Positions 1 to 8,013 of a stretch of 16,374 nucleotides of DNA are shown piece after piece; the stretch's first letter is position 1; each line of letters opens with the position of its first letter. This DNA is from Proteiniphilum sp. (GTDB taxonomy: Bacteria > Bacteroidota > Bacteroidia > Bacteroidales > Dysgonomonadaceae). Below the pieces are notes generated by a model. That model had not been told where the DNA came from and made no database searches. It was given only the letters and a program-made list of their open reading frames with translations. The position numbers and the translations under genes are program-made. Location: NCBI GenBank assembly GCA_016649795.1, contig JAENWZ010000020.1:1-16374 (forward strand). The letters are read 5' to 3'.

Positions 1-871
1 CATTCATAATCTCTCTGTTGACCGTTTTGAACAGTGTGAACTCATCCTCATCTTCAGTGTTGTTCTTTAAAGAGTCAAGTGCAGTGGTAATGGCATGGTA
101 AATGAAATTACGGTTCAACCCATCCTCAATACTCAATGGTGGAATTTCATCAGGCTGAAGAGCATTGTCCGGCAGGTTGCGCATCATCTGCTGCTGAATA
201 AATGACCTTTCCGCCGGTGCTGATTTCTTTTTTATACGCATCGTGTGGAGCATCTCTTCAAAAGCATTTCTCGACCGTTTGCTGTCGGGTTCCAACAGGA
301 GAAACATCTGAAAAGAGAGGATACTCTGAACCCATAATCCTTTATCGTTAAGCGCATAAGCATTTAAAAGGAAAGCACCGCTATCCGTTTTATCCAGATT
401 AATCGCTTTTTTCACATGATCGAGTGCTTTGTCCAACTCTCTCTTTTTGTAGTAATTGATCGCCATATTAAAATGAAGCAGATACTCATCCCCATTTTTT
501 TTCAATCCTTCCTGAAGCAGTTCAATCGCTTCGTCCACCTTATCCATCTCCACGAGTGCCTCACTTTTCACGGCATAAGCACCAGGAGAAAGCTGCCCGT
601 TGTTGGATTTGATCACAACGGTACTATATTTCGCTGCATTTTTAAAATCTCTCAGCGCAAGATAGGATAATGATAATTCGTAAGTCGCCTGCAGATTTTT
701 TGGTTCAAGCTTAATTGCTTCATTATATTTTTCAATGGCTTTCTTGTATTCACCACTGTCATGCAATGCCACCCCCTCCTGAATGAGTTCATGAACACCT
801 GAATGCTGGCCGAACAGAAGGAATGTGAAAGAACCAATTAAAAAGGTGATTAATAGTATAGTTTTCTTCAT
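1..871 (-). CDS. Secreted tetratricopeptide-repeat protein (partial, C-terminus beyond left edge)
   Basis: Reading the minus strand from the ATG at 871 gives an uninterrupted frame of 290 codons to the window edge, so the 3' end is missing. The product begins MKKTILLITFLIGSFTFLLFG, a typical signal peptide (lysines, hydrophobic core, small residues), so export to the periplasm is likely. Residues about 27-195 are tandem 34-residue helical repeats with TPR spacing; five units are visible. The first holds GVALHDSGEYKKAIEKYNEA and ends in KLEPKN; a later one ends in NLDKT. Residues about 200-290 are polar and acidic and are not TPR. TPR arrays are protein-protein interaction scaffolds; the partner cannot be told. 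The gene is divergent from prmA. No clear TAnnTTTG element was found upstream on this strand. Gene and TPR assignment are secure; function is unknown. Confidence 0.85.
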   Translation of the reverse strand, partial: MKKTILLITFLIGSFTFLLFGQHSGVHELIQEGVALHDSGEYKKAIEKYNEAIKLEPKNLQATYELSLSYLALRDFKNAAKYSTVVIKSNNGQLSPGAYAVKSEALVEMDKVDEAIELLQEGLKKNGDEYLLHFNMAINYYKKRELDKALDHVKKAINLDKTDSGAFLLNAYALNDKGLWVQSILSFQMFLLLEPDSKRSRNAFEEMLHTMRIKKKSAPAERSFIQQQMMRNLPDNALQPDEIPPLSIEDGLNRNFIYHAITTALDSLKNNTEDEDEFTLFKTVNREIMN

Positions 872-1196
872 TGTAATGCGTTCCTGAATGTTTTCACCCG
901 GCCTTGAGCTTTTTCCAAATGTCTGAATTATGCCATTGCATGAAAACGAATAATTTTCTATTGAGGGCTAAATGTAGATAAAAAAATGGATTCAGGTGAT
1001 TGAATTGAGACAATTTGGGTTATTTGTAACACTTATAAACAATATTCAGATACAATTAAAAGGATTTTTACATTCTATGCAAGCAATTATTGTATTATTT
1101 TTGTCCAAACAATTTTATGTGATGAAACGGTTTGCTAAACGTTTGAAAAGATGACTATCCCGGATCTCTCGCACAACAAAAAACAGATTTAATCAG
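872..1196. other. Divergent intergenic region between the TPR gene and prmA
   Basis: This 325-nt AT-rich stretch separates two divergent genes. No ORF of note was found on either strand. It contains one good plus-strand -7 element at 1096-1103 and a small imperfect hairpin (AAACGGTTT at 1125-1133 against AAACGTTT at 1137-1144, one bulged G) in what would be the prmA leader. Nothing else stands out. Confidence 0.6.
1096..1103 (+). promoter_or_regulatory. Probable -7 promoter element for prmA
   Basis: TATTTTTG fits the Bacteroidetes primary-sigma -7 consensus TAnnTTTG and lies 93 nt before the prmA ATG. No convincing TTTG -33 box is present about 19 nt upstream, so this is supported only by the -7 match and its position. 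Confidence 0.45.
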
Positions 1197-2033
1197 ATGC
1201 AATATATTCAGGTTCAGTTCAACTCTGTTCCAGGTACAGAGATTATTACAGACATTCTTTCAGCTCAGCTAGCTGAAATAGGCTTCGAATCGTTCGTTTC
1301 GCTGGAAGGGGGACTGGAGGCTTATGTTCCTGCTTCTCTATTCTCTGCGGACTTGATTGATGAGCTCCTTTCCAATTTTCCGATGAAAGCAGTGATCACC
1401 TGGCGGTTCAATGAGATGGAGGACAAAAACTGGAACGAAGAGTGGGAGAAAAACTATTTCGAGCCGATTGTCATCGATGATGTCTGTTGCATACATAGCT
1501 CTTTTCATCACCTTGAAGGAACGTTCGCCTACCGTATCCTGATTGACCCGAAGATGGCTTTCGGTACGGGACACCATCAGACCACGGGACTGATTCTTAG
1601 TGAGATACTCTCCATGAATCTGATGCAACGATCGGTGCTCGATATGGGGTGTGGCACAGCTCTACTGGCTATTCTGGCATCAATGAAGAAAGCTGATCCC
1701 ATTACAGCCATTGATATTGATGTGTGGGCATATAATAACGCGCTGGAGAATGTGCAGTTGAACGGAACAGACAATATTCGTCTGTTGCAGGGTGGGGCAG
1801 AGCTGCTGGGAGATGAGACTTTCGATGTGATCCTTGCCAACATCAACAGGAATATTCTTTTACGTGATATCCCATCATATAATGCTGTATTGAACAAGCA
1901 CGGAATGATCATCATGAGCGGGTTTTATAAAGAGGATATCCCCTCCATTCGTGTGAAATGCGAAGATGAGGGACTTACATTCAGTCATTTTGCCGAAAAG
2001 GATCAGTGGGTAGCGGTAACATTTGTGAAATGA
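1197..2033 (+). CDS. prmA: Ribosomal protein L11 methyltransferase
   Basis: This 278-aa protein is predicted to be the cytoplasmic SAM-dependent enzyme that methylates ribosomal protein L11. Family landmarks appear in order: NWNEEWEKNY (residues 78-87) at the end of the substrate-binding N-terminal domain, the PrmA signature GTGHHQTT (123-130), the SAM-binding glycine loop DMGCGTALLAI (149-159), an acidic ribose-binding segment AIDIDVWA (171-178), and ANINRNIL (214-221) at the active-site motif. The length suits the shorter Bacteroidetes forms. The ATG at 1197 gives a natural N-terminus, MQYIQVQFNS, matching the first beta strand of the family; no Shine-Dalgarno is evident. The gene appears monocistronic, because the next gene has its own promoter starting right after the stop codon. 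Confidence 0.93.
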   Translation: MQYIQVQFNSVPGTEIITDILSAQLAEIGFESFVSLEGGLEAYVPASLFSADLIDELLSNFPMKAVITWRFNEMEDKNWNEEWEKNYFEPIVIDDVCCIHSSFHHLEGTFAYRILIDPKMAFGTGHHQTTGLILSEILSMNLMQRSVLDMGCGTALLAILASMKKADPITAIDIDVWAYNNALENVQLNGTDNIRLLQGGAELLGDETFDVILANINRNILLRDIPSYNAVLNKHGMIIMSGFYKEDIPSIRVKCEDEGLTFSHFAEKDQWVAVTFVK

Positions 2034-2039
2034 TTTATT

Positions 2040-2070
2040 TTTGTTTCCATTGAAATAAGCGCTACCTTTG
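2040..2070 (+). promoter_or_regulatory. Bacteroidetes-type promoter for the AspT/YidE-type transporter
   Basis: A -33 TTTG (2040-2043), a 19-nt spacer and a perfect -7 TACCTTTG (2063-2070) match the Bacteroidetes promoter consensus. Transcription should start near 2077, leaving a leader of about 30 nt before the ATG at 2107. The -33 box overlaps a second TAnnTTTG match (TATTTTTG, 2036-2043), which has no good -33 of its own. Confidence 0.75.
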
Positions 2071-2106
2071 CACCGCTTTTTATAAACAATTTTAGGTTAT
2101 TTAAAA

Positions 2107-3777
2107 ATGGAGTGGTTAGTTGAATTAATTACAGGATCGGGTATTGCTCATTCTATCTTAGTACTCGCACTGGTTATTTCTGTCGGGTTATTATTGGGTA
2201 AAATAAAGATTTTCGGTATCTCTCTCGGGACAACATGGATTCTTTTTTTCGGTATCTTTCTGGGTCATTTCGGACTGGAGATAGACCCTAATGTGTTGCA
2301 TTTTCTGAAAGAGTTCGGATTGATTCTTTTTATCTTTTCCATTGGTATGCAGGTTGGTCCCAGCTTCTTCTCATCCTTTAAACAGGGTGGCATAACCCTC
2401 AACCTACTGGCATCGGGTGTGGTGCTCCTGGGTGTGATCACCACTGTTGTTATCCATCTTGTCACAGGTGTACCCATAGCGACCATGGTGGGCATCTTGT
2501 CGGGAGCAGTCACCAATACCCCCGGACTCGGAGCTGCACAGCAGACCTACACCGATGTGACGGGTGCTTTAGATCCCAACATTGCCACCGCCTACGCTGT
2601 TGCCTATCCGCTTGGGGTTGTAGGCATCATAATGAGCCTCGTCCTGTTCCGTTATATTTTCAAGATCAATTTTGCCAAAGAGATCAACACGCTGGATGAT
2701 CAGGATGAGTCGAAGATGACCGAAGCTCATATGTTCTCACTACAGGTGAAGAATCCCTCCATCTTCGGGAAAAATATTAGGGATATAAAACAACTTATTG
2801 AGAAAGAATTTGTCATCTCAAGGGTATTACATTCCCAGACAGGAGCATTGGCTGTTCCCCAAACAAATACAAAGTTGAATGAGAACGATAAAGTGCTGGT
2901 CGTCTCTAACCTGAAGAATATAGAAATGATTGAAGCGTTGATAGGCCAGCGTATCGACATGAACAGAGAGGAGTGGAACAAGCTTGATTCTCAGCTTATT
3001 TCCCGTAGGATCTCCATCACAAAATCGGAGATCAACGGACGATCGATAGGAAACTTACGATTGAGGAATCTGTTCGGTATAAATATTACGCGTGTGAACC
3101 GTGCCGGTGTTGATCTGATAGCCGACTCCAGGCTGCAACTGCAGATTGGAGACCGTGTGACAGTAGTGGGGTCGGAAGAGGCTATTGCCAACGTGGAGAA
3201 ATTCCTTGGTAATTCGATGAAACGATTGAGAGAACCCAATCTCATCTCCATATTCATCGGTATTGCTTTGGGAGTATTGGTGGGAAGCATTCCTTTTATG
3301 TTTCCCGGTATACCACAACCCGTGAAGCTGGGACTGGCAGGCGGCCCCCTAATAGTGGCGATCCTGCTCAGTAAGTTCGGCCCCAAATACAAGCTTGTTA
3401 CTTACACCACCATGAGTGCCAACCTGATGTTGCGTGAGATTGGCATCGCCATATTCCTTGCCTGTGTGGGACTGGGTGCCGGCGGGAATTTTGTAGAGAC
3501 AGTGATCAACGGTGGTTATACATGGATTGGCTATGGTGTAATAATTACGGTTGTCCCTTTGCTGATCATCGGTATCATAGGAAGGAAAGTATGTAAACTG
3601 AACTATTTCACGCTGATGGGACTCCTTGCTGGAAGTATGACCGATCCCCCTGCATTGTCCTACGCAAACACAAGCGCAGGAAACGATATCCCCTCTGTGA
3701 GCTACGCTACCGTATATCCGCTGACGATGTTTCTCAGAGTGATCATGGCACAGCTGCTGATCCTAATCTTCCTGTAA
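2107..3777 (+). CDS. AspT/YidE-family transporter with two RCK_C (TrkA_C) domains
   Basis: This 556-aa inner-membrane protein has the layout of the aspartate:alanine exchanger/YidE family: an N-terminal block of hydrophobic helices (about 1-190), a soluble middle with two TrkA_C-like domains (about 205-285 and 295-370), and a second membrane block (about 380-556). An internal duplication is visible: GILSGAVTNTPGLGA (129-143) followed by AYAVAYPLGVVG (162-173) recurs as GLLAGSMTDPPALSYA (505-520) followed by SYATVYPLTMFL (532-543). RCK_C domains usually bind small regulatory ligands. The substrate cannot be read from sequence; family members exchange amino or dicarboxylic acids, but many homologues are only 'putative transporter'. 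It sits alone between prmA and malQ with its own promoter. Confidence 0.88.
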   Translation: MEWLVELITGSGIAHSILVLALVISVGLLLGKIKIFGISLGTTWILFFGIFLGHFGLEIDPNVLHFLKEFGLILFIFSIGMQVGPSFFSSFKQGGITLNLLASGVVLLGVITTVVIHLVTGVPIATMVGILSGAVTNTPGLGAAQQTYTDVTGALDPNIATAYAVAYPLGVVGIIMSLVLFRYIFKINFAKEINTLDDQDESKMTEAHMFSLQVKNPSIFGKNIRDIKQLIEKEFVISRVLHSQTGALAVPQTNTKLNENDKVLVVSNLKNIEMIEALIGQRIDMNREEWNKLDSQLISRRISITKSEINGRSIGNLRLRNLFGINITRVNRAGVDLIADSRLQLQIGDRVTVVGSEEAIANVEKFLGNSMKRLREPNLISIFIGIALGVLVGSIPFMFPGIPQPVKLGLAGGPLIVAILLSKFGPKYKLVTYTTMSANLMLREIGIAIFLACVGLGAGGNFVETVINGGYTWIGYGVIITVVPLLIIGIIGRKVCKLNYFTLMGLLAGSMTDPPALSYANTSAGNDIPSVSYATVYPLTMFLRVIMAQLLILIFL

Positions 3778-3882
3778 GAGGATTGATGAAATGTTTGCGG
3801 AATTCTATTTTCATCGCAATCGTTTGCACTGGAATCTGAACAAAAGATCCCTTTCCTGAGGCCAAGCGTTTATAAAACGTTG

Positions 3883-3890
3883 TAGATTTG
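3883..3890 (+). promoter_or_regulatory. Possible -7 promoter element for malQ
   Basis: TAGATTTG is a perfect TAnnTTTG match in the correct orientation, but no TTG lies at the expected -33 position. If used, the transcript would start near 3897 and carry the whole inverted-repeat element in its leader of about 175 nt. Confidence 0.4.
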
Positions 3891-3944
3891 CCTTTAATCT
3901 GCAATAATTTAATACGCATAACATTACAGAGAGACACTTCATGT

Positions 3945-4055
3945 AATAATGAACTGAACTTTCGCATGTGCCCCCGCAAATTGTATACAGCTAAACAGCG
4001 TCAGTCGAAAGATTTAGCTGTAATAGCTACACATGCGAAAGTTGAATAATGAACT
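3945..4055. mobile_element. MITE-like 89-bp inverted-repeat element with 11-bp flanking direct repeats
   Basis: The direct repeat AATAATGAACT occurs at 3945-3955 and again at 4045-4055, exactly 100 bases apart. Between the copies lies an 89-bp unit (3956-4044) whose ends carry perfect 14-bp inverted repeats: AACTTTCGCATGTG (3957-3970) and CACATGCGAAAGTT (4030-4043). A second perfect 10-bp inverted repeat, TACAGCTAAA (3986-3995) and TTTAGCTGTA (4013-4022), is nested inside with a 17-nt loop. Terminal inverted repeats within a direct repeat are the mark of a non-autonomous transposon with a target-site duplication; an 11-bp duplication would fit IS4-family transposases, which make duplications of about 10-12 bp. 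It encodes nothing. The alternative is a structured leader or double-stranded regulatory site. Family membership is unproven. Confidence 0.65.
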
Positions 4056-4060
4056 TAACG

Positions 4061-4066
4061 AAAGGA
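4061..4066 (+). promoter_or_regulatory. Shine-Dalgarno-like site of malQ
   Basis: AAAGGA lies five bases before the malQ ATG at 4072 and supports that start. It is notable because most genes in this window lack a clear Shine-Dalgarno sequence. Confidence 0.5.
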
Positions 4067-4071
4067 TCTGA

Positions 4072-6741
4072 ATGGCACTTCTAACATTTCAACTCAACTA
4101 CCATACCACGTGGGGACAGCAAGTTTGCCTCTGCGGATCATCACCTGAACTGGGTCAATTCGATGAGGCCAGGGCTGTTCTCCTTGCCGGCGACGGTGAC
4201 AACTGGTTTGCCGAAGTGAATTTGCCGGGAACAACAGATATTCACTATTACTATTTCATTCGGCAGGGTAACAGCACTATACGCCGTGAATGGGGAAACA
4301 ACAGAAAGGTGCATATCATCAAAGGCAGAAAGGAGTTTCTGATTCAGGACCTCTGGAAAGATAAACCCTATCACGCCTACCTCTACTCATCGGTTTTCAC
4401 TGAGAGTATCTTCACTCACAAAAAAGAAGCCCTTCCCTCAAAATATTATTCCCAGACAGTGCTGCTGAACGTAATTTGCCCCTATGTGAAAAAGGAGCAG
4501 AAACTTGTTATCAGCGGCGACTGTGAAGTGTTGGGTAGGTGGGATTTGAAAAAGGCCAGACCATTATCCTGTGTCGATGACGGAGAATGGCAAATTATGC
4601 TCGATGCGAAAACACTTCCCCATACGACCACTTATAAGTTTGTAATCGCGGATGCGACCACAGGTGATGCTGTTCACTGGGAGGAAGGCGGAGACAGGGT
4701 GCTGTCTGCGGAAAAAGCACAAAATAACAGTGCTGTTTTCGTGGAGATGGCCTTGCAATATCACCATCATCATTTCTTTTTCAAGGGAACAGGTACAGCC
4801 ATTCCTCTGTTCTCCCTAAGAACGAATGATAGTTTCGGCGTGGGTGACTTCACTGATCTCCGTAAGATGATTGACTGGGCGTCACTCACCCGCCAGCAAC
4901 TGATTCAGTTATTACCCGTGAACGATACGACATCAACGAAAACATGGCGTGATTCCTATCCCTACAGTGCCATAAGTATTTATGCGCTTCATCCTGTCTA
5001 CCTGGGATGCAGGGATTATCCTCTGAAAGAGAAAAGAAAATTCAATGCATATATCAATGAAGCAGAGCGACTGAACCGCTTGTCTGAGCTGGATTATGAG
5101 AATGTATTGAAACTCAAGCAGGACTATAGTCGTGATCTCTTTCTGCAAGATGGAGAAACAGTTTTATCTTCCGACGAATACAAAACCTTTTTTGAGAAAA
5201 ACAAATTGTGGCTTTTCCCCTATGCATGTTACTGCCATTTGCGCGATCAGAATAACAGTACCGATTTCAGGGTATGGGGAGAGTACAGCAGCTATGATGA
5301 AGAGCGACTGAAGCGGATGCTTGAGGTATACCCGGAGGTGAAAAACAGGCTGTCGTACTGGTACTTCATACAATTCCTTCTTCACAAACAGTTCTCAGGT
5401 GTGAAGATGTACGCACATGAAAAGGGTGTGACACTGAAAGGGGATATCCCCATCGGGATCAATCGTGACAGCATAGATGCCTGGACCACTCCTCACCTGT
5501 TTAATATGGAGACCCAGAGCGGTGCACCCCCCGACGACTTCTCCTTCTTCGGCCAGAACTGGGGCTTCCCAACCTACAACTGGCAGGCCATGGAAGAGGA
5601 TGGTTTTACCTGGTGGATCAGCCGTTTCCGTAAGATGGCAGATTATTTTGATGCCTACAGAATTGATCATATTCTGGGATTCTTCCGCATATGGGAGATA
5701 CCGCTTCACGCTGTGCAGGGATTACTCGGACATTTCAGCCCTGCATTGCCTTACTTGGAGGAGGAAATAAACCAGGCTGGTATTCCTTTCGATGAGGAAA
5801 GGATGGTGCAGCCATTCATCCATAAGCATTTCCTTCAAGATCTCTTCGGTGATTATACCGAAGAGGTGAAAAGTAATTACCTCGATGTTGCGGGATGGGA
5901 GCGTTTCAGATTGAAATCATTTTGCGATACGCAACAAAAGATTCAACATCTCTTCAGTGATACAAACGATGAGAAGCGCTTACCTATCCGTGACGGTCTC
6001 TATGCGCTCTGCACGGAGGTGTTGTTTATCCGTGATCCACATGATCAGCATCGTTTTCATCCGCGCATCACAGCGCAATACACCTACTCTTACCGTTTTC
6101 TCGACGATCAGGTGAAAGAGGCTTTCAACTGCCTCTATAACGAGTTTTATTATAATCGCCACAACTACTTCTGGCGCGAACAGGCAATGAAAAAGTTGCC
6201 TGCACTCATCTCCTCCACCTCCATGCTGGTATGTGGTGAAGATCTGGGGATGGTGCCCGATTGTGTGCCCTCGGTGATGCATGAACTGCAGATGCTGAGT
6301 CTGGAGATCCAGCGCATGCCCAAAGATCCGAAGGTGATGTTTACCGATCTGCATACGCTGCCTTATCACTCGGTATGTACCACCTCTACACACGACATGT
6401 CACCCATTCGTTCCTGGTGGACCGAGAGCAGAGAGGTGACACAACGTTATTACAACGATATGCTGCATCATGAAGGTACTGCTCCGGACGAATGCAGCAA
6501 GGAGCTCTGCATGGAGATTATTGAAAATCATCTGCAATCGTCGGCAATGTGGGTTATCTTACCCTGGCAGGATTGGTTATCGTTAGATGAAGAATTACGT
6601 AATCCGGACGCCGGAGCAGAACGTATCAATATTCCCGCGAACCCCGAGCATTACTGGCGTTACAGGATGCATATCACTCTGGACGATCTGCTAAAAGAGA
6701 GCGGTTTCAACAAAATGATCGGTGAGATCAGCAGACGCTGA
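4072..6741 (+). CDS. malQ: 4-alpha-glucanotransferase, DPE2-type (two CBM20 + GH77)
   Basis: This 889-aa enzyme (amylomaltase/disproportionating enzyme, GH77) transfers alpha-1,4-glucan segments between maltodextrins and releases glucose. Two starch-binding CBM20-like domains come first: residues about 1-105, with LCGSSPELGQF and the aromatic strand HYYYFI, and about 125-230, with VISGDCEVLGRWD. The GH77 barrel begins near residue 245 (PLFSLRTNDSFGVGDF; SYPYSAISIYALHPVYL). The catalytic triad is recognisable: nucleophile Asp532 in YRIDHILGF, acid/base Glu723 in CGEDLG, and Asp775 in STHDM. The gap between the first two catalytic residues, about 190 residues, is far larger than in short bacterial amylomaltases and matches the insertion of plant DPE2-type enzymes. 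No signal peptide is seen, so it is cytoplasmic. It converges on fba with a shared terminator. Confidence 0.95.
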   Translation: MALLTFQLNYHTTWGQQVCLCGSSPELGQFDEARAVLLAGDGDNWFAEVNLPGTTDIHYYYFIRQGNSTIRREWGNNRKVHIIKGRKEFLIQDLWKDKPYHAYLYSSVFTESIFTHKKEALPSKYYSQTVLLNVICPYVKKEQKLVISGDCEVLGRWDLKKARPLSCVDDGEWQIMLDAKTLPHTTTYKFVIADATTGDAVHWEEGGDRVLSAEKAQNNSAVFVEMALQYHHHHFFFKGTGTAIPLFSLRTNDSFGVGDFTDLRKMIDWASLTRQQLIQLLPVNDTTSTKTWRDSYPYSAISIYALHPVYLGCRDYPLKEKRKFNAYINEAERLNRLSELDYENVLKLKQDYSRDLFLQDGETVLSSDEYKTFFEKNKLWLFPYACYCHLRDQNNSTDFRVWGEYSSYDEERLKRMLEVYPEVKNRLSYWYFIQFLLHKQFSGVKMYAHEKGVTLKGDIPIGINRDSIDAWTTPHLFNMETQSGAPPDDFSFFGQNWGFPTYNWQAMEEDGFTWWISRFRKMADYFDAYRIDHILGFFRIWEIPLHAVQGLLGHFSPALPYLEEEINQAGIPFDEERMVQPFIHKHFLQDLFGDYTEEVKSNYLDVAGWERFRLKSFCDTQQKIQHLFSDTNDEKRLPIRDGLYALCTEVLFIRDPHDQHRFHPRITAQYTYSYRFLDDQVKEAFNCLYNEFYYNRHNYFWREQAMKKLPALISSTSMLVCGEDLGMVPDCVPSVMHELQMLSLEIQRMPKDPKVMFTDLHTLPYHSVCTTSTHDMSPIRSWWTESREVTQRYYNDMLHHEGTAPDECSKELCMEIIENHLQSSAMWVILPWQDWLSLDEELRNPDAGAERINIPANPEHYWRYRMHITLDDLLKESGFNKMIGEISRR

Positions 6742-6769
6742 TTATAAGTGTGAAACAGCATCCATGTCC

Positions 6770-6812
6770 AAAAAAAAAGAGGCTGTTCGATGGTGAACAG
6801 TCTCTTTTTTTT
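6770..6812. terminator. Bidirectional rho-independent terminator between malQ and fba
   Basis: AAAGAGGCTGTTC (6776-6788) pairs with GAACAGTCTCTTT (6795-6807) across a 6-nt loop, with one G-T wobble. An A-tract precedes the stem and a T-tract follows it, so it works for plus-strand malQ and minus-strand fba. Confidence 0.9.
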
Positions 6813-6829
6813 ATTGGATGAAAATGGTT

Positions 6830-7822
6830 TTATGCTTTTCCGGCACTACCCAGTACTTTTTCTGTTTTGTGCATGTAGAGCTCTTTCAACGCGTCGCGGG
6901 CCGGACCCAGATATTTACGCGGATCAAACTCAGCCGGTTTGTTGGCGAATACTTCGCGAACAGCAGCGGTCATCGCCAAGCGTCCGTCAGAGTCGATGTT
7001 GATCTTGCAAACGGCCGATTTGGCAGCTCTGCGTAGTTGCTCTTCGGGTATGCCGATGGAATCACTCAGCTTGCCTCCATACTTGTTGATGGTTTCCACA
7101 TACTGCGGCGGAACAGAAGATGAACCATGCAATACGATGGGGAACCCGGGAATACGCTTTTCAATCTCTTCCAGGATGTCGAAACGCAATGGGGGTGGAA
7201 CCAATACACCATTTTCGTTGCGTGTGCACTGGTCAGGAGTAAACTTGAAGGCGCCGTGTGAAGTACCGATAGAGATAGCCAGTGAGTCAACACCGGTGCG
7301 TGTAACAAAGTCAACTACTTCATCGGGTTCAGTATATGTGTGGTGGTCTGCCTGTACATCATCTTCAATACCTGCCAGAACGCCCAGCTCACCTTCAACA
7401 GTTACGTTGTGCTGGTGTGCGTATTCAACCACTTTTTTGGTCAATGCAACGTTTTCTTCGTAGGGGAGATGTGAACCGTCGATCATCACAGAGGAGAATC
7501 CGCTTTCGATACAATCTTTACAGAGCTCGAAACTGTCGCCGTGGTCGAGGTGGAGAACAATAGGAATTTCGTACCCCAGTTCTTTTGCATATTGAACAGC
7601 ACCCTGAGCCATATAACGCAATAATGTCTGATTGGCATATTTACGTGCACCACTGGACACCTGCAGGATCACGGGAGATTTTGTCTCTACGCAAGCTGAA
7701 ACAATGGCCTGCAATTGTTCCATGTTGTTGAAATTGAAAGCGGGGATGGCATAGCCTCCGTCAACAGCTTTCTTAAACAGTTCTTTTGAGTTTACAAGAC
7801 CCAATTCTTTATAACTTACCAT
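6830..7822 (-). CDS. fba: Class II fructose-1,6-bisphosphate aldolase
   Basis: This 330-aa cytoplasmic glycolytic/gluconeogenic enzyme reversibly cleaves fructose-1,6-bisphosphate into dihydroxyacetone phosphate and glyceraldehyde-3-phosphate. Class II zinc-enzyme landmarks are present: VLHLDHGDSF with catalytic Asp93 and zinc ligand His94, SVMIDGSHLPYEENV (111-125), VEGELG (142-147), the zinc-ligand GTSHG (His189), and VLHGSSSVPPQYV with His232. The NIDSDGRLAMTAAVRE segment corresponds to the family's phosphate-binding NIDTD motif. The LHGSSS form, in place of LHGGSG, suggests a type IIB-like aldolase. The ATG at 7822 starts MVSYKELGLVN, usual for the family. It has its own promoter, divergent from ald, and ends at the shared terminator. 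Confidence 0.95.
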   Translation of the reverse strand: MVSYKELGLVNSKELFKKAVDGGYAIPAFNFNNMEQLQAIVSACVETKSPVILQVSSGARKYANQTLLRYMAQGAVQYAKELGYEIPIVLHLDHGDSFELCKDCIESGFSSVMIDGSHLPYEENVALTKKVVEYAHQHNVTVEGELGVLAGIEDDVQADHHTYTEPDEVVDFVTRTGVDSLAISIGTSHGAFKFTPDQCTRNENGVLVPPPLRFDILEEIEKRIPGFPIVLHGSSSVPPQYVETINKYGGKLSDSIGIPEEQLRRAAKSAVCKINIDSDGRLAMTAAVREVFANKPAEFDPRKYLGPARDALKELYMHKTEKVLGSAGKA

Positions 7823-7867
7823 TGTACTAATTGTTTTTAATTTGGTTGAAAAACTTAATTTATATTA

Positions 7868-7875
7868 CAAAAATA
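7868..7875 (-). promoter_or_regulatory. Probable -7 promoter element for fba
   Basis: On the minus strand this reads TATTTTTG, a perfect TAnnTTTG match about 45 nt upstream of the fba ATG. The -33 position has no clear TTTG, only T-rich sequence. Confidence 0.55.
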
Positions 7876-7983
7876 CGATTTAATCTGCAATTAAAGAAAT
7901 TATTATCCGAAAGAGTCTATAAAAATGATTATTTATAGGTGAAAAAACTAAAAACAGGACGTACAGAAATTCCTCCAAATTGG

Positions 7984-8013
7984 TTGAAAATCTGATTTTT
8001 CTATCTATTTTTG
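7984..8013 (+). promoter_or_regulatory. Bacteroidetes-type promoter for ald
   Basis: A -33 TTG (7984-7986), a 19-nt spacer and a -7 TATTTTTG (8006-8013) fit the consensus. Transcription should start near 8020, giving a leader of about 100 nt before the ald ATG. Confidence 0.7.

Larger units (their letters stand above)
3778..4071. other. Intergenic region between the transporter gene and malQ
   Basis: This 294-nt stretch has no credible gene. It holds a possible -7 element (3883-3890), a small AT-rich inverted repeat just before it (CGTTT at 3867-3871, AAACG at 3875-3879), the MITE-like element with its direct repeats (3945-4055), and a Shine-Dalgarno-like AAAGGA (4061-4066). No clear terminator follows the transporter; GATGAAA (3785-3791) and TTTCATC (3809-3815) could pair across a 17-nt loop but no T-tract follows. 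Confidence 0.6.

Noticed and set aside
1125..1144. Small hairpin AAACGGTTT/AAACGTTT upstream of prmA
   Set aside because: It is short, AT-rich and bulged, and lies mid-leader without a T-tract; such pairings are expected by chance in AT-rich sequence.
1577..1915. Minus-strand frame of 112 codons within prmA
   Set aside because: It overlaps the SAM-binding core of prmA on the opposite strand and has no independent support.
3956..4044. A rho-independent terminator for the transporter, as an alternative reading of the malQ-upstream inverted repeat
   Set aside because: The arms are far apart, no T-tract follows the right arm, and the flanking 11-bp direct repeats are unexplained by a terminator.
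6939..7463. A 174-codon plus-strand open frame antisense to fba
   Set aside because: It lies entirely within the well-supported fba gene on the other strand; its translation is Ser/Thr/Pro-rich with no recognisable domain, typical of antisense shadow frames.
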